Origin: Clostridiales bacterium 38-18
Lineage (GTDB): Bacteria > Bacillota > Clostridia > Peptostreptococcales > Acidaminobacteraceae
Direction of reading: 5' to 3'
Length of the DNA: 64,000 bases
NCBI GenBank assembly: GCA_001897605.1
Contig: MKTL01000016.1
Coordinates: 282,268-346,267, forward strand
The notes under the pieces are model-generated. The model searched no databases. It was not told the DNA's origin and worked only from the letters and a program-made list of their open reading frames with translations. The first letter of the stretch is position 1. The number at the start of each line of letters is the position of its first letter. This document shows positions 1 to 8,394 of this stretch, in pieces. Made by a program: the position numbers and the translations under genes.

Positions 1-2
1 AT

Positions 3-308
3 GATAATGAAACCATCGCAGGTTGGATGGACAATGTGGCTAAAGCGGATAGAGACTTTGCTATGGACTACTTAAAACTCGATCGCAGCGAAGGCTACCA
101 TTGGGGCTTTATCAGAGGGGTTTGGTCATCAACAGCGTATCTTGCCATCGCTCAAATGCAGGATTTCTTAGGACTGGACAACAAAGCGAGAATGAATTTC
201 CCATCGACTTTAGGTGGCAACTGGATCTGGAGAATCACTCAAAAGGATCTTTCAGATCACCTAGCAGATAAAATGAAAAAGATCACCAAATTATACGGAA
301 GATTATAA
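3..308 (+). CDS. malQ: 4-alpha-glucanotransferase (amylomaltase), 3' end only
   Basis: This is the last 101 codons of a gene whose 5' part lies before the window; the frame is open from base 3. The visible C-terminus starts with DNETIAGW, the HDN-x-T-x-x-GW block that ends the active site of GH77 enzymes. It goes on with WSSTAYLAIAQMQDFLGL, ARMNFPSTLGGNWIWR and a final YGR, all typical of MalQ. The cytoplasmic enzyme transfers alpha-1,4-glucan chains between malto-oligosaccharides. A neopullulanase gene 2.5 kb downstream fits a local alpha-glucan role, although a regulator and a two-gene unit lie between. An intrinsic terminator follows the stop. The assignment is firm. Confidence 0.9.
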   Translation, partial: DNETIAGWMDNVAKADRDFAMDYLKLDRSEGYHWGFIRGVWSSTAYLAIAQMQDFLGLDNKARMNFPSTLGGNWIWRITQKDLSDHLADKMKKITKLYGRL

Positions 309-322
309 TCCTTCTCATTCAT

Positions 323-367
323 AAATCTGGTATTCTGTCGTATAACGATAGATTGCCAGATTTTTTT
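323..367 (+). terminator. Intrinsic terminator after malQ
   Basis: The arms AAATCTGG and CCAGATTT close a hairpin that runs straight into a run of T. It lies 15 bases after the malQ stop. Confidence 0.8.
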
Positions 368-415
368 ATCTCAATCCAGTGCCATAGGTCATTGAAAGCC
401 AATAGGATACAAAAA

Positions 416-448
416 CAAATGAAACACGTATAGCAAATGAAACACATA
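416..448 (+). repeat. Two direct copies of CAAATGAAACACRTA, upstream of the XRE-TPR gene
   Basis: CAAATGAAACACGTA (416-430) and CAAATGAAACACATA (434-448) match at 14 of 15 bases and start 18 bases apart, close to two helical turns. They lie about 80 bases before the start of the XRE-TPR regulator gene, so they may be a tandem operator. That role is inference. Confidence 0.45.
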
Positions 449-525
449 AAGCTAACAGGACAATGAGAACCTGTCTGCTAGATCCAATCTGATTTTAAAC
501 TTCGGAGGGGGTAACCAAGAAAGAA

Positions 526-1737
526 ATGAAGAAAGAAATTAATAAGACCAACGTTAAAATACTGGGCTCCATCATTAAAATGAACCGTATTTGCCAAAAC
601 ATGAGTCAAAAATCGCTTTCAGAGGGCATCTGTGTCAGCTCCTACCTCAGCCGTATCGAGAATGCTGAGATCATCCCCTCAGAGCAGGTGATTTCAGATT
701 TATTTGATGCCCTCGCCATTCACTATAATGATTCGGAAGGGTTTATTCAGTCAGGCAAAGTCCTATTTCAGAGGTTCCTAGATGAGCTTAACTTCAACGA
801 GTTTTCCAACTCTAGGTTGATTTTTGAACAGATCAGTGCAGACTCTGAGAAGTACATGCATTCGCCTTTGATTATCGATTACTACATCGTACAGTTGGCC
901 TTTTATTGTACACGAAAAGAACGAGAAATCTTTGAAGAGACACGACATTTGCTAGAATCGGTCGAGCAGTTGATGAATGCCGAACAAAAATTTAGGTATT
1001 ATCTCTACTGGGGCATCGATACGGCAAAGGTAGCCAAAGACTATCCAGCGGTGATCGAAATTCTAGATAAAGCGAGTACCTACGGTGAAAATGGTCACCT
1101 CTATTACTGGTTGGGATTCGCACACCTTTCACTTCGAAAGGATCTCAGTGCCCTGATTCAGTTTCAAAAAGCACTGAGTACTTACTTAGACGAAGCAAAT
1201 TTGTTGAGCATTATCGGCAGCTATGAAATGCTGGGACTTACTTTTTATGCATCTAATGATTATGAAGGGGGTAAACCCTATTTTGAAAAGGGACTTAAGC
1301 TGGCCACCAAACTGGGCTCTCACATACATGAAAGTACGTTTAGAGACAATCTTTTATGGGGTGCTTTTAGACTGGGTCAGCTGAATCCGGAGGACAGTTT
1401 TAGCAGTGACTGGGAAAGTTTGAGTGAATGTGTCACAGAAAGAAGTATCCCTAACCAGCTGACACACTTATTACAAGCGATCGAACAGTCTAACACCATG
1501 TTTGTCTCCACACTTAAGCCTTTAAAAAAGGAACGTTTTGTAGAGCTGATGATCAAGCATTTGGACAAGTTAGATTGGCAAGGGCATATGATTGACGATG
1601 AAAAGCTACTATTAAAGCTGATTCAAATGAGTAAAGGACTTAATTACGAGCTTGAAAAATACTATTCAAAAATGTATCAAAGCTTCCTTATACAGCATAG
1701 GCGGTATAAAGAAGCTCTAGAAATTCAAAATGTTTGA
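526..1737 (+). CDS. XRE-family regulator with TPR-like C-terminal domain
   Basis: The 403-residue protein has an N-terminal Cro/CI helix-turn-helix (about residues 10-65, with QNMSQKSLSEGICVSSYLSR as the recognition region). A long all-helical C-terminal part with TPR-like pairs follows, for example YYWLGFAHLSLRKDLSALIQ. This is the layout of Rgg/PlcR-type (RRNPP) regulators, which often bind short peptides; whether this one does is not visible here. The start has GGAGGGGGT about 13 bases upstream, a slightly long spacing. The stop touches the stop of the converging gene with no gap. No convincing signal-peptide gene was found beside it. It is probably a transcription factor with unknown targets. 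Confidence 0.7.
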   Translation: MKKEINKTNVKILGSIIKMNRICQNMSQKSLSEGICVSSYLSRIENAEIIPSEQVISDLFDALAIHYNDSEGFIQSGKVLFQRFLDELNFNEFSNSRLIFEQISADSEKYMHSPLIIDYYIVQLAFYCTRKEREIFEETRHLLESVEQLMNAEQKFRYYLYWGIDTAKVAKDYPAVIEILDKASTYGENGHLYYWLGFAHLSLRKDLSALIQFQKALSTYLDEANLLSIIGSYEMLGLTFYASNDYEGGKPYFEKGLKLATKLGSHIHESTFRDNLLWGAFRLGQLNPEDSFSSDWESLSECVTERSIPNQLTHLLQAIEQSNTMFVSTLKPLKKERFVELMIKHLDKLDWQGHMIDDEKLLLKLIQMSKGLNYELEKYYSKMYQSFLIQHRRYKEALEIQNV

Positions 1738-2178
1738 TTAAAGGTTTCTGGTGAAATAAGCCTTTAAAACGAGTTTGACAAATGCCATACCAATCATGAC
1801 ACAAAACAAAGTTAAGAAAACGACATCGTTTACGAAAAAAGAGACGACACATGCGATGCCTAAAACGACACTGTAGACGACCATCGAATAGCGACTTGTC
1901 TTTTCTCTGATTAAGATACCGCGTTCATCAGCTTCTTTGATAAACAGCTGTTTGAGGGCGGTTTCATTTCGCATTGCAATGACCAGCTTTGTGAGCAATA
2001 TAAGATCAAGTCCAAGAAGACCGATGGAAAAGCCCAATATAAAGCCACTGCCAGCGTCATCTGTAACCTTCGACGATACGAGTAAGTAGCCAATAACGAT
2101 AACGAGTGCGATAGCAATGTGCATCACCATTCTTTTGGTTGCTTTTGATTTAAGTGTGCTTGTTTGTGTGTTTGTCAT
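1738..2178 (-). CDS. Small integral membrane protein, DUF2178-like, partner of the XRE gene
   Basis: The 146-residue protein has about four membrane segments (near residues 19-36, 44-70, 98-116 and 119-138). A charged cytoplasmic stretch between the second and third contains KEADERGILIREKTSRYS, which resembles the DER...EK block of DUF2178 proteins. It starts 2 bases after the stop of the small XRE gene, and its GGAGGA site lies in the last codons of that gene, so the two are one operon. This pairing of a short HTH protein with a four-helix membrane protein recurs in Firmicutes. The biochemical role is unknown. The family name is from memory of the motif. Confidence 0.6.
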   Translation of the reverse strand: MTNTQTSTLKSKATKRMVMHIAIALVIVIGYLLVSSKVTDDAGSGFILGFSIGLLGLDLILLTKLVIAMRNETALKQLFIKEADERGILIREKTSRYSMVVYSVVLGIACVVSFFVNDVVFLTLFCVMIGMAFVKLVLKAYFTRNL

Positions 2179-2180
2179 GA

Positions 2181-2393
2181 TTATTCCTCCATTTCTGTAA
2201 AATCGAAAACCTCTTCTATGGTGAGGTTAAAGTGTTTGGCGATCTTATATGCCAAAGGTAATGAGGCGGTGTACTTACCAACTTCTATGGATGTAATGGT
2301 CTGTCTTGTGACGCCAACCGCCAAGGCCAGCTCTTCCTGTGAGAGCTTATTCAGTTTTCTAAGTTCGGAAATCTTATTTTTAATGGCAATCAC
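2181..2393 (-). CDS. Small XRE-family repressor (YozG-like)
   Basis: This 70-residue protein is almost only a Cro/CI helix-turn-helix: ISELRKLNKLSQEELALAVG, then VTRQTITSIEVGKYTASLPL. It is the first gene of a two-gene operon with the membrane protein. The GTG start used here is only one base from AAGGAG, which is too close. An in-frame ATT at 2384 would sit 10 bases from that site and would align with the usual MKNRIKELRK beginning of such proteins, so the true start may be a non-canonical ATT. An inverted repeat over its promoter suggests autoregulation. Confidence 0.75.
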   Translation of the reverse strand: MIAIKNKISELRKLNKLSQEELALAVGVTRQTITSIEVGKYTASLPLAYKIAKHFNLTIEEVFDFTEMEE

Positions 2394-2425
2394 GCTCCTT
2401 ATTGCATAGTTAACTTTGCAATTTT

Positions 2426-2455
2426 AGTATAGCACACTTTGCAAAATATGCAAAG
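2426..2455 (-). promoter_or_regulatory. Promoter and probable operator of the XRE/membrane-protein operon
   Basis: On the minus strand TTGCAT (2453-2448) and TATACT (2431-2426) are spaced by 16 bases. A perfect inverted repeat, CTTTGCA-5 nt-TGCAAAG (2437-2455), overlaps the -35 box and spacer. Related half sites, ACTTTGCA and ACTTTACA, lie on either side at about 2412 and 2459. This layout suits repression by the small XRE protein itself. The rest of the gap to 2770 is AT-rich, and I see no further defined element in it. Confidence 0.6.
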
Positions 2456-2770
2456 CAAACTTTACAAATTTAATATTTATTTTTTCAAAATGTGAAATGT
2501 TTTTTGTGAGAGTAGCGTTAGCGGTTGATTTTGCTTAGATATTCTCACTGTAGTTAGGTGTTTTTATGTAGCGGCTTTAAGTATAATTAATCTAAAGGTT
2601 TATAGGACGATGCGCCTTATTTCAGTGAAACAACCTTATGACGGACATTTATTAAATTATTAAAATTGAAAATTAAGAATTGAAGCTATTGGCATTTAAG
2701 TTAGGGCTAAGATGAAAAATAATATTACCAAACACTTATGGAACGATAGAAATTTATTTAGGAGCTGACT

Positions 2771-4618
2771 ATGAATTTACACGCGATTTATCATGAAGCA
2801 AAAAGTAAATACGCTTATGCACTAGATGCAGATACTCTAAATCTGCGCATTAGAACCGCAAAAGGAGATGTTTCAAGTATCAGCCTTATTTCAGGTGATC
2901 CATTTAATTGGGTGCGTACTGAAATGGCTTCTGAAGGTGATTTTACACAGACGCATAGTTGGGTCAATACATCTGTAGATATGGCGCAAGATTATAGCGA
3001 CAGCTTATACGATTACTGGCTGGTGAGTATCAAACCTGATTTTAAACGGACGCGATATGCATTTGTGCTTGTTTCAAGTGAAGAAACCGTGTTCTACGGT
3101 GCACATGGTGCTGTTTCTATGAAAAAGCATCCTGAGATCGTATCGAGTTTAAACGATTATTTCAACTTTCCTTACTTGAATCACGAAGATATTTTCACAG
3201 CACCTACTTGGGTGAAGGACACCGTATGGTATCAAATTTTCCCTGAGCGTTTTGCTAATGGTGATCAGAGTTTAGATAAACCATCTGTATTACCATGGGG
3301 AAGTGAAAAGCTGGTTACAAATGAGATGCATTTTGGTGGCGATTTAAAGGGAATCATCGAGCACCTAGATTATATCGCTGAGCTTGGTGCGACGGGCATC
3401 TATTTTACACCGATCTTTGAAGCACCTACAACGCACAAGTACGATACCATCGATTATTTTAAAATTGATCCTGAGTTTGGTACCAATGCGGATTTTAAAA
3501 GGTTAGTCGAGGAGGCACATAAACGCGGGATTCGCGTCATGCTAGATGCGGTGTTTAATCACTGTGGTTTTAAGCATCCTTATTTTCAAGATGTTGTTCA
3601 AAAAGGCTATGCGTCAGAATACGCAGAGTGTTTCCATCTCAAGGCGGAGCCCGTACTTAACTTTGAACTTAATAAAGAGGGTTTTCCTGCACCTAAAAAG
3701 CCTTTAAAAGCAGGGGATCTCAATTATGAGACTTTTGCCTTTACACCCAATATGCCCAAATGGCGTGCAACCAATCCAAAAGCACAGGAATTTCTAATTT
3801 CTGTGGCGGAGTACTGGATTAGAGAGTTTGATATCGACGGCTGGCGTCTGGATGTCTCTAATGAAGTATCACATGCCTTCTGGAGAACCTTTAAGGAGCG
3901 TGTTAGAGCGTTAAAACCGGATGTTTTTATCTTAGGTGAAAACTGGGACGATGCAACCCCTTGGCTACGCGGTGATCAGTTTGACTCGGTGATGAACTAT
4001 GAGTTTACTTATCCAGTATGGCATCTGCTTAGCTGTGAGCCACAGTATTCAGACTATGATGCATTTGCGTATAAGGATGCCATGAGTCGTTTGATTGTGA
4101 GCTATCCGCCGAATGTAGGGGAAAACCTATTCAATCTACTAGATAGCCACGATACTTCGAGAATCCATACCTTACTGGATGAAGATGTGAGAAGAGTTAA
4201 GCTTGCATTTTTACTACAGATGACCTTTGGTGGAACGCCGAGTGTTTATTACGGTAGTGAAGTCGGATTGTTTGGCGTTCACGATGGTAATAGACAGTGT
4301 ATGATATGGGATGAAGCTGAGCAGAATTTGGATTTGAAAGCGCATGTAAAACAGTTGATTGCACTTAGAAAAGCGCATCCAGAGTTTAAGTCCATGACCG
4401 TGCAATGGGATGAAGCGAGAATGACATCTGATCTTCTCATCTTTGATAAGGTAGAAGGGACTTCACGTACGAAGGTGTTGGTAAATCTATCAGATGCACC
4501 GGTTACGGTTAATTTAAGTAAAGCGGTGCAGCTAGATCTCTTTACAGGTGAAGCGTTGGCGGATTCAGATTTAACTGAGTTAAGCATTGCGCCAATTTCC
4601 TTTCGAATACTGAAATAA
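2771..4618 (+). CDS. Neopullulanase / cyclomaltodextrinase (GH13, CBM34 N-domain)
   Basis: The 615-residue enzyme has an N-terminal beta domain of CBM34 type (about 1-120) and a GH13 barrel. The four conserved regions are visible: DAVFNHCG, GWRLDVSNE with nucleophile D361, GENW with acid/base E390, and LLDSHDT with D461. It hydrolyses alpha-1,4 (and often alpha-1,6) bonds in cyclodextrins, pullulan and malto-oligosaccharides. There is no signal peptide, so it acts in the cytoplasm on imported sugars, consistent with malQ nearby. The start follows TAGGAGCTGACT. A strong terminator follows. The exact substrate within the family cannot be read from sequence. Confidence 0.88.
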   Translation: MNLHAIYHEAKSKYAYALDADTLNLRIRTAKGDVSSISLISGDPFNWVRTEMASEGDFTQTHSWVNTSVDMAQDYSDSLYDYWLVSIKPDFKRTRYAFVLVSSEETVFYGAHGAVSMKKHPEIVSSLNDYFNFPYLNHEDIFTAPTWVKDTVWYQIFPERFANGDQSLDKPSVLPWGSEKLVTNEMHFGGDLKGIIEHLDYIAELGATGIYFTPIFEAPTTHKYDTIDYFKIDPEFGTNADFKRLVEEAHKRGIRVMLDAVFNHCGFKHPYFQDVVQKGYASEYAECFHLKAEPVLNFELNKEGFPAPKKPLKAGDLNYETFAFTPNMPKWRATNPKAQEFLISVAEYWIREFDIDGWRLDVSNEVSHAFWRTFKERVRALKPDVFILGENWDDATPWLRGDQFDSVMNYEFTYPVWHLLSCEPQYSDYDAFAYKDAMSRLIVSYPPNVGENLFNLLDSHDTSRIHTLLDEDVRRVKLAFLLQMTFGGTPSVYYGSEVGLFGVHDGNRQCMIWDEAEQNLDLKAHVKQLIALRKAHPEFKSMTVQWDEARMTSDLLIFDKVEGTSRTKVLVNLSDAPVTVNLSKAVQLDLFTGEALADSDLTELSIAPISFRILK

Positions 4619-4630
4619 TATGTTAAAATG

Positions 4631-4670
4631 AAGCTGTGTTGATGGTGTGGCATCGACACAGCTTTTGTTT
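4631..4670 (+). terminator. Intrinsic terminator after the neopullulanase gene
   Basis: A 14-bp stem (AAGCTGTGTTGATG with CATCGACACAGCTT, one G-T pair) has a 6-nt loop and is followed by TTGTTT. Confidence 0.8.
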
Positions 4671-4727
4671 GCAGTTTAGCTGTGAACAGGGCAAATTAGG
4701 TGATAAATAACTGAAAGGGGAAAGCCA

Positions 4728-6179
4728 ATGGCAGATTTACTAAAAGATTTAAAACCTGAAAGTGTTTTTCGCAATTTTGAGGCTTTGACGCGTATTCCAA
4801 GAGAGTCGGGAAACGAAGCGGCTGTGGCAGCATTTCTTGAAGCATTTGCAAAAGAACATGGACTTGAGGTCGTAAGAGAAGCATCCAACAATATTATAAT
4901 TACAAAACCGGCGACTGCTGGATATGAGCAAGCACCTACTGTGATCCTGCAAGGGCATACTGATATGGTTTGTGTAAAGCTCGATGAACTCGAATTTGAT
5001 TTCGAAACGATGCCTATTCCGATAGTGGTTGAAGGCGACTATATAAAAACCAAGGGGACAACTTTAGGTGCAGATAATGGTATCGCTGTGGCGATGACAA
5101 TGAGCGTATTGGAAGATAAGACGCTAGAACATCCTAAATTAATCGCTCTTTTTACAACTTCTGAAGAAACTGGAATGGATGGTGTCATCGCACTTCAGCC
5201 TGAAAATGTAAAAGGGGATATTCTCATTAACCTCGATTCTGAGGAAGAAGGCGTTCTATTGGCGTCTTGTGCAGGTGGCGTTAATAACATCGCTGAGCTA
5301 CCGTTAAGCTATCAACCAGCAAACAAAATGGAAGCCTTTAAACTCGTTATATCGGGTTTAGCGGGTGGACACTCAGGTGCTGAAATCGATAAAAATAGAG
5401 CCAATGCTATCAAATTGGCAGGTAGGGTTTTAACGACCTTCAAAAATCACTTTGAATATGATTTGATCGCTATCCGCGGTGGTGAGAAAATGAATGCCAT
5501 TGCAAAGCGTTGCGAATTTGAATTTATGATCAACTCTAGAGACGTTATGTTGATGGAAGAGCTCGTGATGTCTTTAGAGGCAACTTTTAGAGCTGAGTAT
5601 GAAATTGCAGACCCAGCGATCAAGCTTGAAGCGACTGAGATGGATTCACCTAAAGAAGTGCTTTCTACTGAAACGAGAGATAATATCGAGAAGCTATTAA
5701 GATTGACGCCTTTTGGGGTTTATACCATGAGTGCAGGCATTAAAGGATTGGTTGAGTCTTCAAATAACTTAGGTGTTTTAGAGATGACAAGAGAAACGCT
5801 TAAGTTGACAAATGCACTAAGAAGCTCAGTTAAATCAAAAAAACAAGAGCTAAATGAAGTTATGGCAATCATCTGTGAAACTGTAGGCGCTAAAAATACG
5901 TTAACTGCTGACTATCCAGAGTGGCAATACAGAGTAGAGTCGCCAACGAGAGAGCTTATGAAAGCAACTTATCAAGAGATGTTTGGCAAAGAGCTAAAGG
6001 TAGATGCGATTCATGCTGGACTTGAATGTGGCTTCTTAAAAGAAAAACTCGGCGACATCGATATGGTTTCACTTGGACCAGAAATGCACGATGTGCATAC
6101 GCCATTTGAAAGACTTAGCATCTCGTCAACTGCTAGAACCTATGCGTTTTTGGTTGAGGTGCTTAGGGGCATAAAGTAG
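4728..6179 (+). CDS. pepD: Aminoacyl-histidine dipeptidase, M20C family (PepD-like)
   Basis: The 483-residue cytoplasmic zinc dipeptidase carries the M20 metal and catalytic motifs: GHTDMVC, LGADNGIAVAM, TSEETGMDG with the catalytic Glu pair, and a C-terminal HDVHTPFE ligand. A lid domain lies between about residues 200 and 330 (GLAGGHSGAEI). Length and motif order match PepD (beta-Ala-His / Xaa-His dipeptidase), and the family has broad dipeptide specificity. GAAAGGGG precedes the ATG. The gene stands alone, and a large hairpin follows it. Confidence 0.88.
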   Translation: MADLLKDLKPESVFRNFEALTRIPRESGNEAAVAAFLEAFAKEHGLEVVREASNNIIITKPATAGYEQAPTVILQGHTDMVCVKLDELEFDFETMPIPIVVEGDYIKTKGTTLGADNGIAVAMTMSVLEDKTLEHPKLIALFTTSEETGMDGVIALQPENVKGDILINLDSEEEGVLLASCAGGVNNIAELPLSYQPANKMEAFKLVISGLAGGHSGAEIDKNRANAIKLAGRVLTTFKNHFEYDLIAIRGGEKMNAIAKRCEFEFMINSRDVMLMEELVMSLEATFRAEYEIADPAIKLEATEMDSPKEVLSTETRDNIEKLLRLTPFGVYTMSAGIKGLVESSNNLGVLEMTRETLKLTNALRSSVKSKKQELNEVMAIICETVGAKNTLTADYPEWQYRVESPTRELMKATYQEMFGKELKVDAIHAGLECGFLKEKLGDIDMVSLGPEMHDVHTPFERLSISSTARTYAFLVEVLRGIK

Positions 6180-6211
6180 CTTATAATTTGGTTTTATTTT
6201 ATACGCAGTCG

Positions 6212-6286
6212 AAAGGCTCATATTTTAAGTTCTCCGAATCCGGTCAGTAAACTGAAGGATTCTCTGAACTTAAAATATGAGCCTTT
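6212..6286. terminator. Long hairpin R1 after pepD, carries the shared core
   Basis: A 21-bp outer stem (AAAGGCTCATATTTTAAGTTC with its complement) encloses a GAATCC/GGATTC stem and a TCAGT-AA-ACTGA tip. The right arm is followed by CTTG rather than a long T run, so termination is plausible but not certain. The inner core CCGGTCAGTAAACTGAAGG (6240-6258) recurs in R2 and, inverted, in R3. Confidence 0.6.
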
Positions 6287-6381
6287 CTTGCATGGTGTAA
6301 AAGTAAAACATATTGAGCGCATGTAGTAAGTTCTCCGAATCCGGTCAGTAAACTGAAGGATTCGGAGAACTTAAAATATGA
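6226..6381. repeat. Two 55-nt direct repeats (6226-6280 and 6327-6381)
   Basis: Both copies run from TAAGTTCTCCGAATCC to GAACTTAAAATATGA and differ at only 3 of 55 positions. In the second copy the change gives a perfect 16-bp stem (6327-6342 with 6358-6373). The second copy has no terminator-like T run. The copies are 101 bases apart. Confidence 0.75.
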
Positions 6382-7042
6382 ACTTTACAATAATAATACT
6401 TAATTATACAACTAAATATTTTTATTTAGAATTTTGATAGTAAACAGTTTGATTAAATTACATTTTGAAATTTGTGAAAGAATTCTAATCAAAATCCATC
6501 TTTAGCACTACAAATGGGGAATTATAATATTTTTGTATTCTACCTGTATTTATTACATTGATTGTATTCAAGATGCTTTGATAGGTGTTCAGGAATTATT
6601 TTCTATATAGTTGATTTATTGTATTAATATCAAATTAGAACATATATGGTTTTTACTTGTATTATTATCATCGCTTGATTGAACTTAATGTTAACAGATC
6701 AAAATCTATATGGCAAAATGTATTCTAGAAACTTTGGTTGATAAAATGAAGATGTTAAGAAGTGTGAAAGAAAAATACGAGTTTAATAAAATAATCAAAA
6801 ATCTATTATTTCAAGTTTAATAAGTAGTCCATGATTCCTCTTTTGTGTGTAATAAGTATATGCTTTTTTTAAGTCAACTTAATTGGGTTAAAAATAAAAT
6901 TATAGCATGATAGGTTGCAGCAAATTTGTGTCAATATCAATTTTGCATACATAGTTAAATTTATTAGATGGGGGGATGACTGTACATAAAAACTTATTAT
7001 GGATGCTGAAATTAATATAATTATTTTATAGGAGAAAATGTG
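6382..7042. other. AT-rich non-coding stretch before the secreted cluster
   Basis: About 660 bases are strikingly rich in A and T compared with the flanking genes. The only open stretch of note is 6710-6820 (+), 36 codons from MAKCILETLVDK to NLLFQV, with no ribosome site; it may be a gene remnant. No hairpin, promoter or RNA family is recognised with confidence. It looks like acquired or decayed DNA. Confidence 0.4.
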
Positions 7043-8392
7043 ATGAAAAAGATTTTATTATTAATTATTACTATTACGTTACTTTCTTCACTATTTATTA
7101 TTAATAATTTTGGAAGTAAAAGTGAAGATGATTGGATTTTCTTTGATGATTCTCAATACCAAGTATTTTCAACATCAGATAACGAGAAAATTTTAACAAA
7201 AATTCTACAAGATAAAGATTATTTAGAAATTATGGAACAGCTTATCGACTTTGATATTAAGCCTATGACCTCCGAAGAGCTAAAAAAAATAAAGGAAGAT
7301 AAGGATGCATATCTACCTGACAATATATTGCCTGATGGAAGATATTTAAAGGAAAATTGGGTATCGCTTCAAAATGAATTAATTAAGGAAAAAACAAAAT
7401 CCTTTGTTTTTGGTTCTGTTGAAAAGAATAATTCAGAAGTGATGATAAATGTAGAAAGGGGAACTAAAGTCACTTTTGAAAAAGTAAGTAAGTTAGCTGG
7501 AGATATTTTAGTTCCGATTTCAAGTAATCTTGAAGCATTTAATTATTCAATAAGTAAAAATGGAAAGAAAACATTTTTTGCTGGAGAAAATGGATTATAT
7601 GTTGTTGATCCTCAAACAAACAATGTAAAAGAATTATCAAAAATTGATGACTTAAAGTACAGAGAGCTAGTTGAAAAGTCGTTTAAGAAATACAACTTAA
7701 ATACAGTGTTTGCAAATAGTGCAATTTTACCTTCTGATGATGGTAGCAATGTGATTTTTCTGTCAAATCGTGATTCTTTTGATGAGAACATTAATGAAAT
7801 ATATCTATCAAATGTTGAGGACGGAAATGTTAAAGTATTAAAAACTAATAAAAAAGAAAACTATTATCCTCAAAGTTGGCTTGATGACAGAAATATACTT
7901 TTCTCAATAATTGATTCTTCTGTTCCTGAATTATCTATAATAGATATAGATCAAAATGAAATAAATCTAGGGATAAGAGGATTTGTTTTGTCTGTAAGTG
8001 GTCATTATATTGCTTATACAGAAGAACTAGGTGGTAATGTTATTCATATTATCAAATTCAATGAAAATAAGGTAGAAGAGGTTGGAACCTATGAAATTCC
8101 TGGAAATATAGTTTCGTATCAAGGTTTCAATGGTTTTAGCCCAAATAATGATGAATTTGTTGTAATTTATTCTCCTCAAAATGATTCAGAACATGTTTTC
8201 GCTACATTGTTGGACATCAAATCAAAAACAAATAAGATTATTAACAATCTACCAAACGATGGATCAATTATATCAAGCTGTGATTGGATTGATAACAAGT
8301 CGATAATGATGACAATAGGTACATTGAGTAATAATGATTTAAAAACGTTGACAAATTCTACTTGGATTTATAACATTAAGGGGGAGAAATAA
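7043..8392 (+). CDS. Membrane-anchored or secreted beta-propeller-like protein of unknown function
   Basis: The 449-residue protein has an N-terminal signal or anchor helix (about residues 3-22, KKILLLIITITLLSSLFIIN). A Lys/Asp-rich region follows (about 30-130), then repeated blades of TolB/WD-like character: KKTFFAGENGLYVVDPQTN, SNVIFLSNRDSFDENINEIY and ELSIIDIDQNEINLG. The ATG at 7043 is preferred over a GTG one codon earlier because it has better spacing from GGAG. The ribosome site of the M23 gene lies in its last codons, so the two are translated together. It may sense or scaffold outside the cell; no enzyme motif is seen. Codons are more AT-rich than in the chromosomal neighbours. Confidence 0.55.
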   Translation: MKKILLLIITITLLSSLFIINNFGSKSEDDWIFFDDSQYQVFSTSDNEKILTKILQDKDYLEIMEQLIDFDIKPMTSEELKKIKEDKDAYLPDNILPDGRYLKENWVSLQNELIKEKTKSFVFGSVEKNNSEVMINVERGTKVTFEKVSKLAGDILVPISSNLEAFNYSISKNGKKTFFAGENGLYVVDPQTNNVKELSKIDDLKYRELVEKSFKKYNLNTVFANSAILPSDDGSNVIFLSNRDSFDENINEIYLSNVEDGNVKVLKTNKKENYYPQSWLDDRNILFSIIDSSVPELSIIDIDQNEINLGIRGFVLSVSGHYIAYTEELGGNVIHIIKFNENKVEEVGTYEIPGNIVSYQGFNGFSPNNDEFVVIYSPQNDSEHVFATLLDIKSKTNKIINNLPNDGSIISSCDWIDNKSIMMTIGTLSNNDLKTLTNSTWIYNIKGEK

Positions 8393-8394
8393 TT

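Noticed and set aside
463-492. Nine-codon frame MRTCLLDPI before the XRE-TPR gene as a signal peptide gene
   Set aside because: Too short, with no export-type leader. RRNPP peptides come from longer precursors.
1377-1568. Open frame on the minus strand inside the XRE-TPR gene
   Set aside because: A shadow of the real coding frame, without ribosome site or recognisable motif. The same holds for the other frames antisense to genes.
2500-2770. A riboswitch before the neopullulanase gene
   Set aside because: I could find no aptamer consensus or terminator-antiterminator pair. The stretch is AT-rich without clear structure.
6226-6381. The two 55-nt repeats as a start of a CRISPR array
   Set aside because: Only two copies, with a 46-base gap, strong self-pairing and no cas genes.
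6976-7020. Fourteen-codon frame MTVHKNLLWMLKLI before the propeller gene
   Set aside because: The ribosome site touches the ATG and the frame is too short to support.
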